Notes: a model not told the origin generated them from the letters alone. Shown: positions 43,089 through 51,843, counted from the stretch's first letter. The stretch: DNA of 64,000 nt from Acidobacteriota bacterium (GCA_039030395.1 JBCCEF010000025.1:1-64000); one strand, 5' to 3'. Numbers and translations: made by a program.

Positions 43089-44014
43089 GGGCCTTCGAGC
43101 GCCGCCAGCGAGTTCAAATCGATGCGGATGCCACCTACCACGTCGCCAGCGACGCCCTGGAGGTCGAAGGGCCGACCGTTGACTTGCACTTCCACCCCGC
43201 CGGCGTTGCCGATCTTGCGCAGGAAGACTTCGCGCTGAGCCGCCAGCAGGAGGGACTCACCCTGCACGTGAAGTTCGCTGATCCGTTGGCGTCCGTCGAT
43301 CACCGCCTCCACCCAGCACTCGCCGGTGAAATCCAGGGTGACTTCGAGGGGCGCCGAAGGCGGCTCCTCGATCGCCGAAGAACCCTCGCTGGCGTCCCCA
43401 GAGGCCGAACTCACGGCGGGAGAGGTCTCCGCGGCGATAGGCGCTCCCCGCAGAGCCGCGGGGGCCACCGCCGCGGACTGTGAAGCGGACGAATCGTCCG
43501 CCGGTTCCGGCCGGCGGTTCTCCAGGTAGTAGGCCACATACATAGCGAGGGCGGCGAGCAGAAGCACCACCAGGGCGAGGACCAATCCGTACCGCCAGGA
43601 GTTGGATCGGCCAAGGCGCGCGGGCGTTTCATCCTCGTCGGTGACCTCCATGTCCTCATGGGCGGAGAGGTAAAAGTTCACCACTTCGTCGGGACTCAAC
43701 CCCACATAGCGAGCGTACTCGCGCAGAAAACCGCGGGCAAACACCGGCGCCGGCAGCAGATCGAACCGATCCTGCTCCATCGCTTTCAGGTAGCGCAGAC
43801 TGATCTTGGTGCGATCCGCGATCTCGCGTAGGTCGATCTCGCGGATCTCCCGTTGGCGTCGCAACCAGCGGCCGAAGGATCCCTCCTCGACTTCCTGATC
43901 ACCCTTGCTCCAGGGCGTGGCGCGGCCCTCCCCTGCGGAATCTTTCGTTAGATCCTCCGAAGGGGTGGGTACATTCCGCTCCCGCGGCTGAGGTGAGGCT
44001 TGTGGCTCGCCCAT
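43085..44014 (-). CDS. rodZ: RodZ-like protein: HTH, transmembrane segment, DUF4115
   Basis: A protein of 309 residues. Residues 45-115 form the cytoplasmic HTH domain (FGRWLRRQREIREIDLREIADRTKISLRYLKAM, quoted partly as RTKISLRYLKAM; PAPVFARGFLREYARYVGL). One transmembrane helix (YGLVLALVVLLLAALAMYV, about 141-160) follows, then a Ser/Ala/Glu-rich linker and a C-terminal DUF4115 beta-domain (LEVTLDFTGECWVEAVIDG, GGVEVQVNGRPFDL). RodZ links MreB to the rod-shape cell-wall machinery; homologues in GC-rich phyla are often annotated only as helix-turn-helix proteins. The N-terminal 40 residues are an unusual extension rich in Pro, Glu and Ser. Coupled by TTGA to the helical-repeat gene. Confidence 0.85.
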   Translation of the reverse strand: MGEPQASPQPRERNVPTPSEDLTKDSAGEGRATPWSKGDQEVEEGSFGRWLRRQREIREIDLREIADRTKISLRYLKAMEQDRFDLLPAPVFARGFLREYARYVGLSPDEVVNFYLSAHEDMEVTDEDETPARLGRSNSWRYGLVLALVVLLLAALAMYVAYYLENRRPEPADDSSASQSAAVAPAALRGAPIAAETSPAVSSASGDASEGSSAIEEPPSAPLEVTLDFTGECWVEAVIDGRQRISELHVQGESLLLAAQREVFLRKIGNAGGVEVQVNGRPFDLQGVAGDVVGGIRIDLNSLAALEGP

Positions 44015-44091
44015 CGCAACGTACAGACTCTAGCAGAGTTACCCGCTTTTGGTGAAAGGAAAGGCAGGCGCGTTCGAAGCCCTGGCACCGG

Positions 44092-44946
44092 TCAGGGATG
44101 CTCCCCCAACAGGAGCCGCGCCCGGCGCCGCACCACCGGCGACAACTTCGGGTCCGAGGCCACCGCTCGCTGGTCGTTCTTCTTGAGCTGCGGCAGGAGC
44201 CGCAAGGCCACCGGATCGGGCGTTCTGCGATTGCGGCTGAGAGCCCGCCGCACCGCATAGCGGCTTCCCCATCGCCGACTTCCGGCGATCGTCTCGAGCA
44301 CCGCCGGCTCGGCATCATCTCGGCGCAGGAGCGGCGTCAAAAGCCCTTCCGTCAAGCGGGGGTTCTCCAGCACGGCGGCCATCACCCGCGGATTCTTGTC
44401 GTTCCGGGCGTGCGCCAGCAGGGTGCCTCCGGCCCGCCGGGCGATGGCCGTTTTCTCGCCCAGGGACAGGCCCGCGAAGCGCCGGATCAAGTTGCGATCA
44501 GCGGCCCGCCGCAGCGCCGGATGAACCCGCATCTCGGCTCCGAGGGCCACCAGGTCCCGCCAGTACAGACCGGGGACCAGGTCCAGCGCCCGAGCCTGAG
44601 GCGTCGCCGGATGGAAGGCGAGATCCCGCCGCACCTCGTACACCGCCTTGAGGGCCGGCCGCCCCAGCACCCACTCGGTCACCGCGGATCCGGCGAAGGG
44701 ATTGCGCAGCGCCTGGCGTGCGGCGACGGCGTCGAACCGGTCATCAGGCGTCTCCCGGATCAATCGCAGGAGCCCCTCTTCATCGGCCTCGCGCAAGCGG
44801 CGTCGCAGGGTCGCCACGGCGCTTTCGGCGGCGGGATCGGGGCGACCCGCGGGAGCCGGCGCGGCCACCGGGAGGGGCTCCGATTCGGATGAGCTTTCGT
44901 TCACCGGGCTATCGTACCGATCAAAGGATTCCTGTGCTATCTTCAC
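44092..44946 (-). CDS. Second helical-repeat protein, paralogue of the 42063-43088 gene product
   Basis: A protein of 284 residues with a low-complexity N-terminus (Ser/Glu/Pro/Ala to about 40) and an Arg/Leu-rich helical remainder with repeats such as DRFDAVAARQALRNPFAG, LLAHARNDKNPRVMAAVLENP, GSRYAVRRALSRNRRTP and AVASDPKLSPVVRRRA. The stretch RYAVRRALSRNRRTPDPVAL matches KYKIVTALVKNPRTPLGAAV of the neighbouring helical protein in position and pattern, so the two are probably paralogues. It starts at a GTG (44946) with AGGAAGAG upstream and is divergent from the GreA-fusion gene by only 11 bases. Function unknown. Confidence 0.62.
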   Translation of the reverse strand: MKIAQESFDRYDSPVNESSSESEPLPVAAPAPAGRPDPAAESAVATLRRRLREADEEGLLRLIRETPDDRFDAVAARQALRNPFAGSAVTEWVLGRPALKAVYEVRRDLAFHPATPQARALDLVPGLYWRDLVALGAEMRVHPALRRAADRNLIRRFAGLSLGEKTAIARRAGGTLLAHARNDKNPRVMAAVLENPRLTEGLLTPLLRRDDAEPAVLETIAGSRRWGSRYAVRRALSRNRRTPDPVALRLLPQLKKNDQRAVASDPKLSPVVRRRARLLLGEHP

Positions 44947-44957
44947 CGACTCTTCCT

Positions 44958-47030
44958 ATGGCCGTCTCACGCAACACCCGCGGGCAGATCGAGAAGGGCG
45001 ATTTTTCCGCCCTGGAAGACGACTGGCTCGCCCGAGTCGAAGAAGATCCCACCGACCTCGACTACTTCGTGGGCGCCGCCCGCGCCCTCGGCGGCACCGG
45101 CCAGGACGACCGCTCCCGGGTGCTCCTGGGGGTGCTCGACGAACAGCTCCGGGAGCGCGAGAGCTGGGGCCTGCGCCTGGAACTCCTGCGCCTCGCCGGC
45201 CACTTGATGTTCGCCACCGGCGACATCCACCCTCACATCATGGAGACGCTGGCAAAGATCTACCCGGACGGCGAAGCGCTCTCGGCGATGGCCAACAGCG
45301 TCGCCCTGGACAAGGCGACCCAGGACATCCCCAAGAGCTGGGAGAAAGTCGAACGGCTCCAGGCCTTGATGCGTTTCGAACAGGGCACCATCGTCGCCAT
45401 GGAGGGCAAGGGCGTCGGCCGCATCGCCGAGGTCAATTTCGCCCTCTCCACCTTCAAGGTCGATTTCGATCGCATCTCCGGCGTGCCGGTGGGATTCCGG
45501 GCGGCGCCCAAGCTGCTCGAATCGCTACCCGAAGGTCACATTCTGCGGCGCAAGCTGGAGGACCCGAAGGGCCTACGGGCCGCCGCCAAGGACGACCCGC
45601 CGCAGGTCCTGCGGGCGCTCCTTGAGTCCCACGACCGTCCCCTGAAGGCCGGCGACATCCGCAAGGGCTTGACCGGCATCGTCAAGGACTCCGAATGGAC
45701 CTCCTGGTGGTCGGCGGCCCGCAAGCACCCGCAGGTTCTCGCCGGCCCCAAGCAGACCTACTCCTGGGCGGAGTCCAGCGACGACGCCGTGGATGCCGTG
45801 TGGCGCTCCTTCGAGGGGGCCAAGACCCGGGCGCGGATGGCCATGTTGCGGCGCGACGGCGCCCGCGACGAAGACCTCAAAGCGCGCATGGGAGCGGAAC
45901 TGGCGAAGAGCGCCGTCGAAGCGTTGGTCTCCGATCCGGGGCTGACCTTCGAGATCTGGCACGCCCTGGAGCGCGCCGGCCTGCCGACGGAGGACCTGCA
46001 TTTCTCTCCCGACGGCCTGATGCGGGAAACCAAGAACATCCCGGGGTTTTTGGCCGGCATCGAGGATCGAGCCTTGCGGGAAGAGGCATACCGCCTCCTC
46101 GCCGACCGTCGGGATGACGCCCAAGGACACCTCCTCGACCGGCTTTCCCAGGAAGACGATCCGCGGGCGATCGACGTGTTGATCGACCTTGTCGGCGGCA
46201 CCTCGAAGCTCGACCGTTTCCTCGACGGCACCCTCGCCCTGCCCCACCGGGCGCCGGGCGCCTTCACCTGGATCGCCGAGCGTGCCGCGGAAGACGAAAC
46301 CCTCCGCGACCGCAACCCTCTGCGGCTGCTGCAGCAGATCCTGGTCTACCTCGGGCGGGACGAACTGGCTCCCTTCCGGCAGCGACTCCAAAGACTGATC
46401 GAAAGAGGCGGGACGGTCTCCAAGCTGATGGCGGTCTTGTCGCCGGATCAGGCGCCGGCCGCCGCCGATGCCATCGACCGAGCCGGCACCTTGGAACCCT
46501 ACGAGCGCGAGGAGCTGATGACCGCCCTCGAGCTGCGCTTCCCGACGCTGCGCAAGGACGAGGCAGCGAGCAGTGGCCTGTACGCCACCAGCGAGTCCAT
46601 CGCCGCCAAGCGCGAGGAATTCGACGAGCTGATGAAGGTCGAGATCCCGGCCAACCGCGAGGCCATCGCCGAGGCCCGGGCGATGGGCGATCTACGGGAG
46701 AACTTCGAGTACAAGTCTGCTCGCCAGCGCCACGAGTACTTGAACGCCCGGGCGGCGCAGCTCAATCAAGAGCTCTCCCAGGTGCAGCCCATCGACTTCG
46801 ATCGCATCGACCCGTCGCAGGTGCGGGTCGGCACCCGGGTGCGCTTGGAGGCGGCGGACGGCGGCGAGCGCGAGTTGGTGATCCTCGGCCCCTGGGAAAG
46901 CGATCCGGACGGCGGGGTGATCTCCTACGAGTCGGATCTCGCCGCGGCGCTCCTCGGCAAGGCCGTCGGCGACACCGCCGAAGTGGCCGGCGAGACGGTC
47001 ACCGTGGCGGCCATCGCGCTGGCGCGCTAG
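44958..47030 (+). CDS. GreA-domain protein with about 520-residue N-terminal extension
   Basis: A protein of 690 residues. The last 160 form a full GreA: a coiled coil with the conserved tip ARAMGDLRENFEYKSARQ (acidic Asp and Glu that coordinate the catalytic metal in the RNA polymerase secondary channel) and a C-terminal FKBP-like domain (VRVGTRVRLEAADGG, VISYESDLAAALLGKAVGD). Residues 1-520 are mainly helical, TPR/HEAT-like (LARVEEDPTDLDYFVGAAR, ALMRFEQGTIVAMEGKGVGRI), with a small beta segment near 145-170. Long N-terminal extensions on GreA are known in spirochaetes; this one may modulate access to polymerase. The start is uncertain because no ribosome site precedes 44958. Its TAG stop is the first TAG of repeat copy E. 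Confidence 0.85.
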   Translation: MAVSRNTRGQIEKGDFSALEDDWLARVEEDPTDLDYFVGAARALGGTGQDDRSRVLLGVLDEQLRERESWGLRLELLRLAGHLMFATGDIHPHIMETLAKIYPDGEALSAMANSVALDKATQDIPKSWEKVERLQALMRFEQGTIVAMEGKGVGRIAEVNFALSTFKVDFDRISGVPVGFRAAPKLLESLPEGHILRRKLEDPKGLRAAAKDDPPQVLRALLESHDRPLKAGDIRKGLTGIVKDSEWTSWWSAARKHPQVLAGPKQTYSWAESSDDAVDAVWRSFEGAKTRARMAMLRRDGARDEDLKARMGAELAKSAVEALVSDPGLTFEIWHALERAGLPTEDLHFSPDGLMRETKNIPGFLAGIEDRALREEAYRLLADRRDDAQGHLLDRLSQEDDPRAIDVLIDLVGGTSKLDRFLDGTLALPHRAPGAFTWIAERAAEDETLRDRNPLRLLQQILVYLGRDELAPFRQRLQRLIERGGTVSKLMAVLSPDQAPAAADAIDRAGTLEPYEREELMTALELRFPTLRKDEAASSGLYATSESIAAKREEFDELMKVEIPANREAIAEARAMGDLRENFEYKSARQRHEYLNARAAQLNQELSQVQPIDFDRIDPSQVRVGTRVRLEAADGGERELVILGPWESDPDGGVISYESDLAAALLGKAVGDTAEVAGETVTVAAIALAR

Positions 47031-47230
47031 CGGGTCGCTGAAGAGGCCTTCGGCCTATGAGTTCAGCTTCCCTGCTAGTTTTCTATTCCAGGGGGCTGGG
47101 CGCCCCCTCGCCCGAAAAGCAAGGTCTTTTCGGGCTCACCCCACCCTCGGCGCCTCCGGCGCCGCCTCGCCCTTCGGGCTCGCTCGCAGGGTTCTGAAGG
47201 TCCAGTCGAAGTTTTTCAGCACCCTGCTAG
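47027..47230 (+). repeat. Multi-hairpin repeat, copy E, with terminal inverted repeats
   Basis: It begins CTAGCGGGTCGCTGAA and, at 47212-47230, ends with TTTTTCAGCACCCTGCTAG, the reverse complement of a CTAGCAGGGTGCTGAA end, so this copy has MITE-like inverted termini. Inside are hairpin 1 (TTCAGC...CCCTGCTAG, tip GGCC-TTC-GGCC), hairpin 2 GGGGGCTGGGCGCCCCC, hairpin 3 CCCGAAAAG/CTTTTCGGG, linker TCACCCCACCCTCGGC, hairpin 4 GGCGCC-TCC-GGCGCC and hairpin 5 GCCC-TTC-GGGC. The GreA-fusion stop codon is its first TAG. Confidence 0.93.
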
Positions 47231-47312
47231 CGCCCAATCACGGGACGCCTCATTTTCCTGACTTCCCGCGCGGGAACTTTCCACCCGCTCAAGGGTCTAA
47301 ACTGGCAGGACC

Positions 47313-47885
47313 ATGACCGCCTCGACCGCAGAGCTTCGAGATCTCGACTTCGAACTGGTCGAACGCCACCTGCACGGGGACGAAACGGCGTTCGAAGAAC
47401 TCTATGAGCAGCACGCCGACATGGTCTACAACCTCTCCCTGCGGATGGCCGGCAACCCCGAACAGGCGGCGGACTGGACCCAGGAGATCTTTCTCCGCAT
47501 CTTTCGCCACCTGAGCAAGTTTCGCGGCGGCGCCCGGTTGAGCACGTGGATTTACCGCATCGCCTTGAACTACTGCAACGGACGGCTCCAGCGCCGGCGC
47601 CGCAACCACGACGACCGGCCTCTCGAACGGCTGGTCGATCCGCGGCGATCGCCGGAAGCCAACGCCGCCGCTTCGGACACCGGACGGCAGGTGGCGGAGG
47701 CGCTCGAGGCGCTCCCCCGCCGCTACCGCGAAGCGGTGGTCCTGCGGGATCTGGAGGGACTGGCCTACAGCGAGATCGCCGAGATCACCGGCAGCCGTAT
47801 CGGCACCGTACGCTCGCGCATCGCCCGCGGGCGCGACCGCCTGCGCAAGTTGCTCGAAACCGACACTGCGGAGACCCCGGCATGA
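47313..47885 (+). CDS. ECF-type RNA polymerase sigma factor
   Basis: A protein of 190 residues. Region 2 (residues 15-95) has FEELYEQHADMVYNLSLRM, DWTQEIFLRIFRHLSKFRG and STWIYRIALNYCNGRLQRR; region 4 (125-185) has LPRRYREAVVLRDLEGLAYSEIAEITG and IGTVRSRIARGRDRLRKLL, the helix-turn-helix for -35 recognition. It is followed with an ATGA overlap by its anti-sigma factor, so their levels are coupled. The ATG at 47313 has AGGA close by. Target promoters cannot be identified from this window. Confidence 0.95.
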   Translation: MTASTAELRDLDFELVERHLHGDETAFEELYEQHADMVYNLSLRMAGNPEQAADWTQEIFLRIFRHLSKFRGGARLSTWIYRIALNYCNGRLQRRRRNHDDRPLERLVDPRRSPEANAAASDTGRQVAEALEALPRRYREAVVLRDLEGLAYSEIAEITGSRIGTVRSRIARGRDRLRKLLETDTAETPA

Positions 47886-48556
47886 CCACCCACGCCTCCA
47901 CGGACCTGCTCTCCGCTTACCTCGACGGCGAGCTTTCGGCGGACGACTCGCAGCGCATCGCAGAGCACGTGGCCGATTGCCCGGCCTGCCGGGCGGACCT
48001 CGCTTCCCTGCGGCGGGTGATCGACCGCCTGCGGCGCGTCGAGCGGGCGGCGCCACCGCCGGTGCTCGCTCAGCACGTCCAGCGCCGAGTGGCCCTCGAA
48101 GGGCGGCCCCAGGGGCTGGTGGACCGATTGGAGAACCGCCTGGGGCGCTTCGGCGGCGACTCCTCGATCCTCTCCATGCTGGGGGTCATCCTCGCCTTGC
48201 TGCTCTTCATCTACCTGTTCTCCGTCGGCGTCGAGCGGGAGCGCGGCCGCTCGGAGACGGTGATCGTGCCGGTGCCCGACGCCTACTGGCCGGAAGACGC
48301 GCCGGCCGCTGGCGCAGAGAGACCCACGACTCGGAGCCACCTGGCCGGCGAGCGGACCTTCCACTGGTCATCGGACCGGCGCTGGGTCGAGCAGACCGGC
48401 AAAGGCCTCACCGATCGGGAGGCGTCCCAAGAACTCCTGTGGCCGGACGCGCTGGCGGCCTATCCTTGGCTCGCCGAACTACCCAGCGGGTGGCGGGAAG
48501 TGCGCTTTGTCGAAGGCGACCAACAGATTGTCGTAAGACCGTCACCCGCCGGCTGA
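47882..48556 (+). CDS. Membrane anti-sigma factor with zinc-binding domain
   Basis: A protein of 224 residues. The N-terminal anti-sigma domain carries the canonical His-x3-Cys-x2-Cys (His 29, Cys 33, Cys 36 in IAEHVADCPACRADL). One transmembrane helix (ILSMLGVILALLLFIYLFSVG, about 97-116) is followed by a periplasmic part of about 105 residues with Trp-rich motifs (RTFHWSSDRRWVEQTG, AYPWLAELPSGWREV). It would hold the ECF sigma factor at the membrane until an envelope signal releases it. The start overlaps the sigma stop by ATGA. No adjacent site-specific protease is seen. Confidence 0.92.
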   Translation: MTTHASTDLLSAYLDGELSADDSQRIAEHVADCPACRADLASLRRVIDRLRRVERAAPPPVLAQHVQRRVALEGRPQGLVDRLENRLGRFGGDSSILSMLGVILALLLFIYLFSVGVERERGRSETVIVPVPDAYWPEDAPAAGAERPTTRSHLAGERTFHWSSDRRWVEQTGKGLTDREASQELLWPDALAAYPWLAELPSGWREVRFVEGDQQIVVRPSPAG

Positions 48557-48635
48557 CGCTTCCTCCGTCGCGAGGCGATATGATCGCCGCCGTTCGCGGA
48601 TCGGATCGCGGACGGGCGAGCGAGAGATAAACCCA

Positions 48636-50009
48636 ATGATTCCAGCCGTACTTTCCGGCGGCAGCGGCACACGCTTGTGGCCCGTGTCCCGTGCCGCCTT
48701 TCCGAAACAGTTCAACCGCCTGTTGGACGAGTCCCTGCTGGTCAAGACGCTCAAGCGCCTGGTGCCCTTCGGCGCTCCGCGAGTGATCGCCGTCAGCGGC
48801 TCCGAACATCTGACCGGCGGCGTCTTGGAGGGACTGGGCCTCGATCCCGCCACCGCCCTCTATGAACCCTACGGCCGCAACACCGCACCGGCGGTGGCGC
48901 TGCTCTGCCGACAGCTCGAACTCGAAGGGCGAGGGAACGAAATCGTCGGCATCTTTCCGGCGGACCACCTGGTGGAGGACGAAACCGCTTTCGCCGCCGC
49001 CGTCCGCCTCGCCGAAGGCGCGGCCGCCGACGGCGCCATCGTCACCCTCGGCATCCGACCGACGGAACCGGCGACCGGCTACGGCTACCTCGAGGCGACG
49101 GACCAAGTGGTGGCCGGCGAACCGCCCCTCGCCGCCTACCGCGCCCGGGCGTTCCACGAGAAGCCCGACGCGGCCACCGCCGAGGAGTATCTTGCCGCCG
49201 GCAATTTCTTCTGGAACGCCGGCATGTTCGTCTTTCGGGTGAACACCCTGATCGCCGCCTTCGAACGCCACATGCCGGAGATGTGGGCGCAGCTCTCGGA
49301 GCTGAGGGACGACCACTCGAACCTCGGCGAGGTCTACCGCACACTGCCCGCCGAAAGTCTGGACTACGGAGTGATGGAAAAACTCGACGGCCTGGTGACC
49401 ATTCCCTGCGCCATGGGTTGGAGCGACCTCGGGAGCTGGGACGAGGTGGCCCGGGTGCGGCCGAGCGGCACCAAGGTCTTCGAGGTCTCTGCCAAAGGCA
49501 ACTTCGTCCTGCCCCACGGCGACAAGGTCTACGGCCTGGTGGGCGTGTCCGACCTGCGGGTGGTGGACACGGCGGACGCCCTTCTGGTCACCGGTCAGGG
49601 CGCCACCCAGGGCGTCAAGGAGCTGGTCGACCAGATCAAGAACGCCGACCTCAAGGAAGCCGAGGCGCACGCTTTCGAGGAGCGTCCCTGGGGCTCCTTC
49701 GAGGTGCTTCGGGATGGCGAGGAATTCAAGTCCAAGATCTTGCGGGTGGCACCGGGAAAGCGCCTTTCCTACCAATCCCACAAAAAGCGCTCCGAGCACT
49801 GGGTGATCATCCGGGGCCGACCCCAGATCGTGCTCGATGGCGAAACCCTCACGCCAGGACCGGGGGAACACGTTTTCATCCCCGTCGGCAGCAAGCATCG
49901 CATCGCCAACCCCACGGGCGATTGGGTCGAGCTGGTGGAGGTGCAGGTCGGCAGCTACTTCGGCGAAGACGACATCGTGCGCTACGAGGACGACTGGCAG
50001 CGCTCGTGA
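48636..50009 (+). CDS. manC: Mannose-1-phosphate guanylyltransferase / mannose-6-phosphate isomerase
   Basis: A bifunctional protein of 457 residues making GDP-mannose for exopolysaccharide, O-antigen or glycoprotein. The N-terminal nucleotidyltransferase has SGGSGTRLWPVSRAAFPKQF, EPYGRNTAPAVALL and FFWNAGMFVFRVNTLI, with FHEKPD. The C-terminal cupin domain (about 345-455) has the type II phosphomannose isomerase block RPWGSFEVL, KRLSYQSHKKRSEHWVI and GEHVFIPVGSKHRI. It follows the sigma/anti-sigma pair by 79 bases and precedes the IPTL-CTERM protein; exosortase-type sorting is usually linked to exopolysaccharide production, which fits. Confidence 0.95.
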   Translation: MIPAVLSGGSGTRLWPVSRAAFPKQFNRLLDESLLVKTLKRLVPFGAPRVIAVSGSEHLTGGVLEGLGLDPATALYEPYGRNTAPAVALLCRQLELEGRGNEIVGIFPADHLVEDETAFAAAVRLAEGAAADGAIVTLGIRPTEPATGYGYLEATDQVVAGEPPLAAYRARAFHEKPDAATAEEYLAAGNFFWNAGMFVFRVNTLIAAFERHMPEMWAQLSELRDDHSNLGEVYRTLPAESLDYGVMEKLDGLVTIPCAMGWSDLGSWDEVARVRPSGTKVFEVSAKGNFVLPHGDKVYGLVGVSDLRVVDTADALLVTGQGATQGVKELVDQIKNADLKEAEAHAFEERPWGSFEVLRDGEEFKSKILRVAPGKRLSYQSHKKRSEHWVIIRGRPQIVLDGETLTPGPGEHVFIPVGSKHRIANPTGDWVELVEVQVGSYFGEDDIVRYEDDWQRS

Positions 50010-50169
50010 GGTCCATTCCCGGGCCTTTCTGATAGATTGCTGCCCAAATCACGAGTTTTTCTACATCGGGTGGACTTGGGCAACGGTCACCGCCCTTGCG
50101 GTGTGCGCCCAGTGCGCCGAACCTTCTGCCAGAGGCGCGGAAGTCACAAGAACTCAAGGGGGGGCCAAG

Positions 50170-51843
50170 ATGAAAACACTCGGAAGCCGCTGGCTCGCGA
50201 CCGCCGGCATCGCGGTACTGCTCACATTCCTAGCGGTGCCGGCCTTGGCAGGCGTCAAAGAAGACATGCACGCGGAGATGATCTCCATTGCCGACGAGCT
50301 GGCTTCGATCAAAGGCAATCCCATTCACGCCGTGCGTACCCAAGAACTCCTGGGACGCTACCAGCAGTTGAGCGACGCCCTCGGCGGTGATGATCCGGGG
50401 CGGGTCGACTTCCAAGGGCGGAGCGGCGGTACCGCGCCGGTGGTGGCTCCCGTTCCGCCGAACTGCGCTCTGGACGCCCCCGGTGCCGGCAGCAGCTCTC
50501 CCGGCGGGCCGATCGACGACGCCAACGATCCGATGGACACCATCACGATCGCCGGCGCCGGCACCTTCATCTATGACGTGGACCTGACCCTCAACATCAC
50601 CCACACCTTCCCGGCCGATCTCGACATCCTGCTGACCTCGCCCGAAGGCACGGTGATCACCGTCACCACCGACAACGCCGGCGGCAACGACGACGCCTTC
50701 GCCGGCACCTTGTTCGACGACCAGGCCGGCGCCACCGCGCCGCCGGGACCGGTCGGTGACTTCGCCTATGTCAACGGCACGGCCGCCCCGACGGTGGCTC
50801 CCGAAGAGGCCCTCGCGGCCCTCTTTGGCGAGGATCCGAACGGCGACTGGGCGATCTCCATCGTCGACGATGCCGGCGGCGACTCGGGCACCTTCGTGTC
50901 CTGGTCCCTGAGCATCGAGACCCTCGCCGTGGCGCCGATCGACGATGCGCCGATCACGGTATCCAACAGCCCCGGCCTGGGCTTCGATGTTGGGGCTCCG
51001 GTCTCGGACACCTTGGCGATTGCCGGCGCCAACACCTTCCTGTGCGACGTCACCGTCAACACCGACATCAGCCACACCTTCGCCGCCGACATCGAATTCT
51101 TCCTCACCTCGCCGGCGGGCACCCAGATCACCATGTCGACGGACAACGGCGGCGGCAACGACGACACTTTCGCCGGCACCGACTGGTTCAACGACGGCGG
51201 CGAGTCGGCCAGTGACTTCCCCTACGTCAGCGGCACGCCCGCACCGATGCTGTCACCGGAAGAGTCCTTCGCCGCCTTGATCGGCGAGGATCCGAACGGC
51301 GACTGGGTGATGGACGTAGCGGACGACGCCGGTGGCGACCCGGGTACCTTCAACAGTTGGGAGCTTTCGGTCATCACCTGCTCCTGCATCCCGCCGGAGA
51401 CCGACCTGGCGGTCGCCAAGAGCGGCGTCGCCAGCGGCGACAACATCATCTGGACCATCGGGGTCGAAAACATGGGCCCGGACGACGCCACCGGCGTGGT
51501 GGTGACGGATCCGCTCGATCCCTGCACCACCTACATCAGCGACGACTGCGGCGGCAGCGACGTTCCGCCGTGGACCTGGAATCTCGGAGCCTTGCCGAAC
51601 GGTGCGATCGCCTTCTGCAACGTCACCGTGGACGCCTCGGCCTGCGGCGCCAATGAGGTATTCAACACCGCGATGGTGATGGGCAACGAGATGGACTCGA
51701 ACACCACCAACCAGGCCTCGACGGCCAGCGTGGCGGTCGGCTCGATCCTCGAGATCCCGACTCTGGGTAGCGTCGGCATGCTGGTGCTGATCGGCCTGTT
51801 AGGTCTCGGCGCCTTTGTCCTGATGAGGCGGCGCTCCGCCTAG
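50170..51843 (+). CDS. Secreted protein with two P-domains, a DUF11 domain and IPTL-CTERM signal
   Basis: A protein of 557 residues. Signal peptide to ALAG near residue 28, then a helical segment (30-75). Two proprotein-convertase P-domain repeats follow, about 95-255 and 265-405, with parallel motifs (DLDILLTSPEGTVITVTTDN and DIEFFLTSPAGTQITMSTDN; GEDPNGDWAISIVDDAGGD and GEDPNGDWVMDVADDAGGD). A DUF11-type domain (TDLAVAKSGVASGDNIIWTI) covers about 415-515. The C-terminus has IPTLGSVGMLVLIGLLGLG and RRR, the IPTL-CTERM signal. There is no protease domain beside the P-domains. It is likely a surface or secreted adhesin or matrix protein sorted by an exosortase not found here. ATG 50170 has AAGGGGGG upstream; the 160-bp gap before it is its leader. 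Confidence 0.9.
   Translation: MKTLGSRWLATAGIAVLLTFLAVPALAGVKEDMHAEMISIADELASIKGNPIHAVRTQELLGRYQQLSDALGGDDPGRVDFQGRSGGTAPVVAPVPPNCALDAPGAGSSSPGGPIDDANDPMDTITIAGAGTFIYDVDLTLNITHTFPADLDILLTSPEGTVITVTTDNAGGNDDAFAGTLFDDQAGATAPPGPVGDFAYVNGTAAPTVAPEEALAALFGEDPNGDWAISIVDDAGGDSGTFVSWSLSIETLAVAPIDDAPITVSNSPGLGFDVGAPVSDTLAIAGANTFLCDVTVNTDISHTFAADIEFFLTSPAGTQITMSTDNGGGNDDTFAGTDWFNDGGESASDFPYVSGTPAPMLSPEESFAALIGEDPNGDWVMDVADDAGGDPGTFNSWELSVITCSCIPPETDLAVAKSGVASGDNIIWTIGVENMGPDDATGVVVTDPLDPCTTYISDDCGGSDVPPWTWNLGALPNGAIAFCNVTVDASACGANEVFNTAMVMGNEMDSNTTNQASTASVAVGSILEIPTLGSVGMLVLIGLLGLGAFVLMRRRSA

Noticed and set aside
44718-44957. N-terminal extension of the GreA fusion to 44718
   Set aside because: The 80 added residues are Arg/Pro/Ala-rich, lie opposite the helical-repeat gene and carry no family features; the start at 44958 is preferred.
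47289-48056. Minus-strand frame opposite the sigma and anti-sigma genes
   Set aside because: Antisense to two clearly identified genes with coupled starts.
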